A stretch of 64,000 nucleotides of DNA, taken from assembly GCF_905404315.1 (NCBI RefSeq), contig NC_066265.1, forward strand, positions 13,935,501 to 13,999,500. The letters are read 5' to 3'. A program made the translations under genes and the position numbers. The DNA comes from Leptidea sinapis (taxonomy: Eukaryota > Arthropoda > Insecta > Lepidoptera > Pieridae). Below the pieces are notes generated by a model, which made no database searches, was not told where the DNA came from, and saw only the letters and a program-made list of their open reading frames with translations. The first letter of the stretch is position 1. Every line of letters starts with the position of its first letter. This document shows, one piece after another, positions 56,521-64,000 of the stretch.

Positions 56521-57590
56521 TTTTTTTTTTTTATGGAATAGGAGGACAAACGAGCGTACGGGTCACCTGTTGTTAAGTGATCACCGCCGCCCACAATCTC
56601 TTGCAACACCAGAGGAATCACAGGAGCGTTGCCGGCCTTTAAGGAAGGTGTACGCGCTTTTTTTGAAGGTACCCATGTCGTATCGTCCCGGAAACACCGC
56701 ACTAGGAAGCTCATTCCACAGCTTTGTAGTACGTGGAAGAAAGCTCCTTGAAAACCGCACTGTGGAGGGCCGCCACACCTCCAGATGGTGAGGATGATAT
56801 CCTAACTTGTGGCGTGTCGTGCGAAGGTGGAATTCGGCGGCAGGAATCAGGTTAAACAGCTCTTCGGAACACTCCCCGTGATAAATGCGGTAGAAGACAC
56901 ACAATGAAGCGACGTCTCTACGCAACGCCAAGTGATCCAGCCGTTCACAGAGCACTGGGACCCCGACAATTCGAGCTGCTCTGCGTTGCACGCGGTCAAA
57001 TGGATCGAGCTGATACTGGGGTGTGCCAGACCAGAGATGACAGCAATACTCTATGTGTGGCCGGACCTGCGCTTTGTAGAGCGCTAGTATGTGGGCCGGC
57101 TTGAAGTATTGCCGTGCTCTATTAATGACGCCCAGTTTCTTTGAAGCCAATTTGGCTTTGCCTTCCAGATGACCACGAAATTGGCAATCGCTCGAGATTT
57201 CGAGACCCAGTATTCCGATACTAGGCGAGGCTTTGAGGGAAGTGTTGTCAAAGAGCGGTGATACGACAAATGGGGTTTTTTTAGTGGTAAACGTGCAAAC
57301 TTGAGTCTTCTGGGGGTTAAATTGGACAAGGTTTAATTTTCCCCATTCCGTGACCTTCTCAAGAGAGGACTCGATAGAAGACACAAGTTTCTCCCGGCAC
57401 TGGTCAACGATTTCCCGAGAGAGACCTGCATGGCCCGTGTATATCACCAGTGCTGTCATCCGCATAGCAATGAATGTTGGAGGTGTCCAACATATCATTG
57501 ATATGCAGAAGAATTGGCCTCCGGTCCTCGACACTAACCTATGCCAAACATAGCGGCACTAGGCCGCTACTTCACGCCGGTATTCTGTGC
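56521..57590 (-). mobile_element. LINE family b, best copy (reverse-transcriptase C-terminal half and 3' UTR)
   Basis: The minus strand reads HINDMLDTSNIHCYADDSTG, then a frame change, LVQFNPQKTQVCTFTTKKTP, GILGLEISSDCQFRGHL, LALYKAQVRPHIEYCCHLWS, FDRVQRRAARIVG, RLDHLALRRDVASLCVFYRI and LWNELPSAVFPGRYDMGTFK to the ORF end. Then the 3' UTR and an A-run (T-run on plus at 56521). The catalytic YADD is present at about 57465, followed by a small deletion that breaks the frame. 5'-truncated at about 57600. Confidence 0.82.
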
Positions 57591-58063
57591 GTTCAGTTCA
57601 TCGGCGCACAACAAATAATCGCTGGCGTGGTGCAATACTATTTAAGTTAAATTGTAATTGAATTAATTTTCATTGTTAATAGGTAATTGAGTGATTTGGT
57701 GTGAAGTCAGTTATTATTAAATTATGGGACGTTGTTGTCTATGACGTTCGAAATCGTTAAGAATGAAAACATAACACACATCAAAGACTATTGCTGTCTG
57801 ATTCACATACGCTGACAGCGAATCTAGTGTTCATCTTCTATCTACGGTATATAGTGATATTGTTTCTACCACAATGAAAAGGGTTATCTATGCTCTATTA
57901 AAATATTATGTTTTAAGTTGTCAACTCAACCAAACGTATCTCCCAACTATTGACGTTCGATCTTAGAAAACGCATCATAACATAATATCCATATGTTAAT
58001 GAAATGAAGAAACTGAACCGTGGACTTGTGTTAAAAATTTTACGAAAATGAACTTTTTGACAT

Positions 58064-58363
58064 AGGGTTGCTTATGTAGGGCTAAGTGGAGAAAACTTAC
58101 GAATTCTAACCAGGACATTAACGGGGCACTGCAGATTAAACAAACACCTCTCAATCTTAGGTCTCAGAGATTGCAGAGCGTGTAGATTCTGTAATAGTGC
58201 TGATGCAAACTCGCTACACATTCTCTCTGAATGTGGTCCTTTAATCCGTAAACGTAGCATCTCTTTGGGAAGTCCAATTCTTCAACCACTTGAGATACGT
58301 CAGCTCACTGCAAAAGTCATAATAAGATTCATAAAAAGAATCAATGTTAGCAGTGAGCTATAG
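58064..58363 (+). mobile_element. R1/LOA-type LINE, intact C-terminal domain
   Basis: Uninterrupted frame VAYVGLSGENLRILTRTLTG, HCRLNKHLSILGLRDCRACR, FCNSADANSLHILSECGPLI and onward to RFIKRINVSSEL and a stop. The CRACRFC...H...C pattern is the terminal zinc-finger-like region after RNase H. The 3' UTR is at 58364-58480. The rest of the element is missing. Confidence 0.72.
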
Positions 58364-59204
58364 TTATCAGTGGCTATCACAATCACATTGGTCGCAGTGA
58401 AACAGGGCTGCACTGAACTGCACCAAAGCCACTTTACAAACCATAACCATACAGTCGCTTCGACCCTATTCTCGTAACTAAACGAGAATGGAATGGGCAA
58501 TGTTGTCTATGATGTTTTCCTCTACTTTCACTAGATGGCGCTCTTTCGACCCCATAGAAATCCTAAATAACTTACGCGATCGAATAGACAAAAAAATCTC
58601 ACACTTGGCACTTTGGTCTACAGGCTGTAGTGAGTTCGCGGTAACGATATCAATACCTATGAATAACGAGTAAAGTCGATTTAAATAAATTACGTTGATA
58701 CTACAACTAAGTGCTCGAGTTTACATAAGAAACCGAATGAATAAACGACTATGGTAAAGTTTAGACACCTATGTACATTATACATATGTTTACTGTGCCT
58801 ATACTGCTTAGTAAAATTTAATTTAACTAGGTGATTGGATGTCAGATGAAAAACAGCGTAAGACACAAATGACAATGTCCTCCACAACAGTAACCAACAC
58901 TGTGTTAAACATTTAATTTCGACCCACACGTCGTGTCCTTAGCCTCCCGTTCATCTAAGGTCGTTGTTGGTTCGGCGTATCGATGCGATTTACAAGTTAC
59001 ATGTGTTATTTCATCTTGACTTTCTTTAACTTTATTATATAAGTAGAAACGAGCTTGTGTTTTAAATATGTACTTTTTTGTTCTAAGTTGTAATACTTAT
59101 CGTATTTTATCTTTCTATGTAGTCGTCACCCATGCGTTAAGATAGCTACTGGTCACTAGCTTAATAAGAAACGTAACATGCAGTGTTCGTGTATAACTTA
59201 GAAT

Positions 59205-60065
59205 TTACTTAAAAATTTCCAATCTTTCTACACCTGCAGATATCTTTAAAATTGGCTTCGAAGTAACTGGGCGTCATTAACAGAGCACAGCAATATTTCA
59301 AGCCGGCCAACATTCTAGCGCTCTACAAAGCGCAGGTCCGGCCACACATAGAGTATTGCTGTCATCTCTGGTCTGGCGCACCCCAGCTCATCATCATCAT
59401 CATCAACAGTTCGATCCATTTGACCGCGTGCAACGTAGAGCAGCTCGAATTATCAGGGACCCAGTGCTCTGTGAACGGCTGGATCACTTGCACTGCGTAG
59501 AGATGTCGCTTCATTGTGTGTCTTCTACCGCATTTATCACGGGGAGTGTTCCGAAGAGCTGTTTAACCTGATTCCTGCAGCCGAATTCCACCTTCGCACG
59601 ACACGCCACAAGTTAGGATATCATCCTCGCCATCTGGATGTGTGGCGGTCCTCCACAGTGCGGTTTTCAAGGAGCTTTCTTCCACGTACTACAAAGCTGT
59701 GGAATGAACTTCCTTGTGCGGTGTTCCCGGGATGATACGACATGGGTACTTTTAAAAAAAGCACGTACACCTCCCTAAAGGCCGGCAACGCTCCTGTGAT
59801 TCCTCTGGTGTTGCAAGAGAATGTGGGGGGCGGTACGGGTCACCTGTTGTTAAGTGATCTTAACATCAGGTGACCCGTACGCCCGTTTGTCCTCCTATTT
59901 TATATAAAAAAAAATTACTTAATAATTTCCAATCTTTCTACACCTGTAAATATCTTAGAATTTACTAAATCATTTCCAATCGTTTTACACCAGCAGATAT
60001 TTTAGAATTTTCTTGTCTTATAATTTCGAATCTTATTACACCTGCAGATATCTTAGAATTTACTA
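59205..60065 (+). repeat. Short tandem repeat (about 45-50 bp unit) split by a LINE
   Basis: Units contain TTTCCAATCTTTCTACACCT then GCAGATATCTTAGAATTTAC. One unit is at 59205-59255, three more at 59917-60065. Confidence 0.6.
59256..59912 (+). mobile_element. LINE family b insertion in the tandem repeat
   Basis: CTGGGCGTCATTAACAGAGC onward through ALYKAQVRPHIEYCCHLWSG, CVFYRIYHGECSEELFNLIP, KLWNELPCAVFPG and the 3' UTR to TATAAAAAAAAATT. An (ATC)n run at 59387-59403 adds histidines (AHHHHHQQFDPFDR), and the 3' UTR has an inverted duplication near 59835-59875. Confidence 0.78.
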
Positions 60066-61154
60066 AACAAACCAATCATACACACGCAATGGGCATTCAG
60101 TGATCTACATGTGCATTATAACAATGCATTCAGTGTACTGGCTGGGTCTGTCATGGCTTTGCAGTGCATCAGGGAAGTTCGCGGAGGCGCATTGATAATA
60201 ATTTGATAAGAAAAAGATACACATCCTTGAATCCGTGAATACGGCTTCACATCAAGTTAAATTAATTCTAATTTACTAACATTCGTTTAGTTAAAACATT
60301 ACTAACAAGTATATGAATCTGGTCGAAAATAAATGTTTATTTTTAGTGTTATTGTTATTATTAGTATCTAATGTACGTATGATGAACATATTGGCCAAAT
60401 GCTTATTATTTCGTTATTTGGGTCTACCAATAATTATTATTTATTTATGTGAAGTTTGTAGGAGCAAGATTAGAATGACTGTTGATCGACACTAATATAA
60501 AACATTTCAAACATTTTGATTCAAATCTACGGTAAGAGTACTTGTACAATGTAGAAAAATTTTAATATCATCATGGTTCTTTAAGTATGAAAGAGACTTA
60601 CGCGACGGAATAATTGATGTGACAGTATTGTATCAATACTTATCTGACACATGCATATAAAATCGCGTGTCCTTTAACTATAATTTTTAATTTCCTTTCT
60701 TTTATTTACAGCCTAATGGGTTAGAGAAGTATGAAAATATGAGCTACTAAAAATTTTAACCCACTTTGATCAGTTCTTGCTTTAACTAATCACTGAAATC
60801 CAAACCTTATACGCGTTGTCTTATATGGAGTATCTTCATGAGCACATCATCTAATTATATTTAACACATTTTACTTCTAGATATCACTGTGAGATATGTT
60901 TGGTTATTTACTACGCAGACACTATTATTGATATGAAACAGGTGAACGCTGTCATGGTAGCAAAATGCTGGGAACGAGGCTCGTGTTGGGTGACCATCGT
61001 TTCAGCATAATTTGGGATGTATTATATTTTTATAAACAAGTATGTCGTATGACCGCTCTTTGAGAACACTGCCATTATTGCCTCGCTATTGGAAAATTAG
61101 CACTAGAAATCTTGAGCTATTGGCAATTCCGCGGTCGTCTAGAAGGATAGCTTT
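60066..61154. other. Nothing recognised
   Basis: AT-rich DNA with no supported ORF, RNA or named repeat. Confidence 0.4.
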
Positions 61155-61418
61155 ATTGAGTACCTCATTTATCACGGAGAAGATCAGTAGAGCTGCTTCA
61201 AATAATTTCTGACATCGAATTCCACCTTCGCACGAGACGCCACAAACTTAGCGTTCCTCTGCAGCATGGTTATCATGGAACTTTCAGCCACATTCAAATA
61301 AAATATGGGCCAGGACGTTCTATCTACAGAAAAGCGCGTACACTTTCCTAAAACACCAGCTACGCTCCGGTGATTACTCTGATGGTCCCAGTGTATGTGG
61401 GTCGCGGTGATGACAAAA
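61155..61418 (+). mobile_element. LINE family b, old degraded copy
   Basis: TCATTTATCACGGAGAAGAT, GAATTCCACCTTCGCACGAG and AAAAGCGCGTACACTTTCCT retain family order with many changes. Confidence 0.55.
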
Positions 61419-61849
61419 TGTTTTCTGGTTTTTATGCATTTTTAATTCTATACGACTACAACGTAAAATTATGATAATTTTATACACATCAAACAAAAAA
61501 CACTAACCAGGATTAAAATCCTGTTACTCCATAAAATAAATCAAAACAACATACTTAACTATTACAATTAATGTATAAAATCTTAATTTGATGTTAGAAC
61601 CAAATAAAATACATTTTAACATCAAGTATTATATTAACTATAATTACCATTATTTGTTTACGTTTTGCGTTCCTTACGGTCACTCATCACTTATATTATT
61701 ATTATTTACATAATATAAATTATAATTTTATTATAAGTAATTTAAAAAAAAAATTAACGTAAAACAAGCGCCTTCAAAACAACTATTCTAAAACAGATAT
61801 AATATGCGCTAAAAAGAAAAAAAATATGCGTATTTTTAGTATACCATCT

Positions 61850-62005
61850 AATTTATTAATCTAATTCTAGTTACAAATATTGTTTTGGAATAGAATAAAA
61901 AAAGAGTTATCAAAATCGGTTCTCCCAGTCGAAAGTTCTGAGGTAACAAACATAAAAAAAATACCGACGCATTGAGAACCTCTTCTTTTTTCGAAGTCGG
62001 TAAAA
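61850..62005. repeat. Repeat ending in GAAGTCGG
   Basis: Contains AAAATCGGTTCTCCCAGTCG and TTTTTTCGAAGTCGGTAAAA. Its end resembles the termini of 8331-9072, so probably a relative. Confidence 0.35.
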
Positions 62006-62457
62006 AAGTGCACAATACGTGCACGTTATAAACAAATTTATAAAGATTGTACGTTAGATAATATCTTAAATTAGTTATTATGTGCATTTTTGTTTAAATA
62101 ATAATATAATATTCAATTTGCTGCATATCTCATAGTCACCCTCGTCAAGAGTAGTATATGAGGTAGGGATGAGGGTGGTGTCTCGCGCATGCGCAGTGGA
62201 TGCTGTGTACAGACGGGAAGAATAAATTACAATTAGATACATCAATAAAAGTGATCGGCCGGGCTCGGTCAGTTATTATTGCTTATTGGTATGTGTGGAG
62301 TTATTTGAGAGATATACTGAAAAGCAGTGTTTCTTTCTCTTCTTTGCATTGAAGAAAAGTCGGTAATAGTTGGGGTGGTGTGTGTGGATGATGAATGATG
62401 ATGAATAAAAGAAGATTGACAGCACTTTATAACTCAAATATATAATATAATTATCAG

Positions 62458-62751
62458 TGGGGTACTCCTTAGCACATGATGTCGGCTAGATTATGGGTAC
62501 CACAACGGCTTCTTTTTCTGCCGTGAAGCAGTAATGTAAGCATTATTGTGTTTCTGTCTGAATGGCGGTGTAGTTAAATTACGGGGCAAATGAGACTTAG
62601 CATAATATTATGTCTCAAAGTGACCAGCGCAATTGTAGTGCCGTTCAAAATTTTTGGGTTTATCAAGAATCCTAAGTAGCACTGCATTGTAATGAGCAGG
62701 GCGTTTTAATTACCATCAGCTGAACGTCCTGCTCGTCTCTTATTGTCATAA
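62458..62751 (-). repeat. Repeat family A, copy 11
   Basis: Minus copy from GGGGTACTCCTTAGCACATG to GTCCTGCTCGTCTCTTATTG, moderately diverged. Confidence 0.75.
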
Positions 62752-62825
62752 AAATGGAGGGAAGTGTAGAGAATGGTCAAACTGAGTTAACGTATCGTGA
62801 TCAGTCGGAATGATTGTTGTCAAGG

Positions 62826-62883
62826 GGCTGGGGCAAAAGTGCCTACTAATAAGAGATAATATTAGAAGTTACTTTTGCCCCAG
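62826..62883. repeat. Hairpin, 14-bp perfect stem
   Basis: GCTGGGGCAAAAGT and ACTTTTGCCCCAGC are separated by about 30 bases. Confidence 0.6.
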
Positions 62884-63304
62884 CGTGACCGTGGTAAATA
62901 GAGGTCCATGATCCCTGATTACATAACGGTTTTGGGTATATATATCATAGACTTAGGAATATACTACGTATAGATGAACTAATAGACCGATTGTGCGTGA
63001 TAAATTTTGATATTTCAATGTGTATACTATTTCACTATTTAAAATACGAAGGCTTGAGTTTATCAACGACAAAATAATCGTTGATTAAGTAACCGATCTG
63101 TTAACAGCTAACAGTCGTTTAAACAAGCCACTTTTTTATTTCGTTTTCATTATTTATTTTTATCAAAGCGAAAACGCTGTCTAAAACCTTTGAGATATCC
63201 TCGTAAGGCCCAGCGACCTTACTCAATGACAAAAATATGTAGACATTTCGGCCCAAGATAGATTTTCAAATCATGAAATTACGACCCAGCCACCTAATAT
63301 AAAT

Positions 63305-63400
63305 TGAAATGTTTTTTTTTAACAGACTTCAAAAAAGATGAGATTTTCATTAGATTGGTTTTTTATGTATGTTCCGATTACGCTGAGATTAGTAACCTAT
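63305..63400 (+). repeat. Fragment of the CGACTTCAAAAA repeat
   Basis: TTTTTAACAGACTTCAAAAA then TTTTTTATGTATGTTCCGAT, as at 8331-8395. Confidence 0.5.
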
Positions 63401-63469
63401 CTGTTATCAGCTAACAGTCGTTTAACCAAGCCACGTCTTTTTCGTTTTCATCATTATTTTTATTTACCC

Positions 63470-63658
63470 ATAAGCTATCTATCCTTAGCTTAACTTACTA
63501 GAGGTAGACAAATCTATCCTTTTACGTTTACTTACATTTCAATAACCTATCGTTTAACATCTAACCTATATTAGACACAACTATGGATAGATAAGATTTG
63601 TCATTAAACGGTAACAGCAATTTATCCGTAACTAGAGATACGTTATTGAAAACAGCCG
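63470..63658. mobile_element. MITE family C, copy 3 (left end lost)
   Basis: AAATCTATCCTTTTACGTTT and AACTATGGATAGATAAGATT match copies 1 and 2 in reverse. The right end GAAAACAGCCG is followed by TTA. Confidence 0.65.
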
Positions 63659-63752
63659 TTACCCAGCGTTTTTGAATGTATGAGTTACAAATGACCGAAT
63701 GGTGTGACATTACTGTGTAAAGATGACACTGTCCTACAGTGTCATCTATCAT

Positions 63753-64000
63753 CTAAATGTTTTCTTTTAATATTTTTTTAAAAGTATTTAAGCTTTTGAT
63801 TTCTTTAATGTCTTTGGGGAGGCTGTTGTAAAGTTTCGCCTCTTCAAACATGATGTTCTTTTTTCCGTAATTAGTTCTAGGTGTTTTTATATAAATATTA
63901 TTTGCTTGTCGAGTTATCCTTTTTTGTATTTGGAATGTTTTTGTAAAAGTCACTTGGGAATGTATCTCTTTAGATAGAATTTTCCTAATAAGAACGCACG
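63753..64000 (-). mobile_element. CR1-like LINE ORF C-terminus, runs off the window
   Basis: The minus strand encodes TFQIQKRITRQANNIYIKTP, RTNYGKKNIMFEEAKLYNSL, then PKDIKEIKSLNTFKKILKEN, Ile and a stop at 63755-63753. The NSLPxxIK...FKxxLK ending is the usual reverse-transcriptase C-terminus of CR1/L2-type elements. Confidence 0.65.

Noticed and set aside
1..64000. A bacterial-style operon, phage or defence system
   Set aside because: All coding evidence is eukaryotic: GT-AG introns, LINEs, SINEs, Helitrons. No prokaryotic gene organisation is present.

Overview
This window is eukaryotic nuclear DNA, almost certainly from a moth or butterfly (Lepidoptera). It is AT-rich, its genes are split by GT-AG introns, and it is packed with insect-type transposable elements: Helitrons ending in GGGTCAGCTAG, tRNA-derived SINEs, jockey/CR1-, RTE- and R1-like LINEs, and mariner and Tc1-like relics. 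The species cannot be named from sequence alone.

Two genes are well supported and convergent. On the + strand, 5929-19774 holds the last eight exons of mitochondrial proline dehydrogenase (PRODH, the fly sluggish-A homologue). All splice junctions keep frame, the last 440 residues and the stop codon are present, and the 5' exons lie outside the window. On the - strand, 54146-37934 holds a complete five-exon gene for a 527-residue UNC93-like major-facilitator membrane protein. All four of its introns are phase 0, and its small first exon was recovered by matching reading frame and splice sites. A third gene is hinted at by one orphan 27-codon exon (27831-27911, - strand).

The rest is introns and intergenic DNA filled with repeats. 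1-5928: repeats upstream of the first visible PRODH exon. 5929-19774: PRODH introns with two Helitron families (one nested in the other), MITEs, SINEs and LINE pieces. 19775-37933: between the genes, with few recognisable features from 21 to 25 kb, then small MITEs, the orphan exon, a degraded mariner and a minus-strand LINE tail. 37934-54146: the UNC93-like gene, whose introns hold a 550-bp foldback, a LINE inserted in another LINE, and a 2.8-kb inverted pair of an unknown repeat. 54147-64000: no gene recognised; a 145-bp tandem array, LINE fragments, a perfect 20-bp hairpin and further repeats.

The two proteins have no evident joint function. PRODH oxidises proline to pyrroline-5-carboxylate in mitochondria, and the other is a polytopic membrane protein. 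The most novel material is repeat architecture: nested insertions, foldbacks and families sharing ends, which give relative insertion ages and element boundaries.
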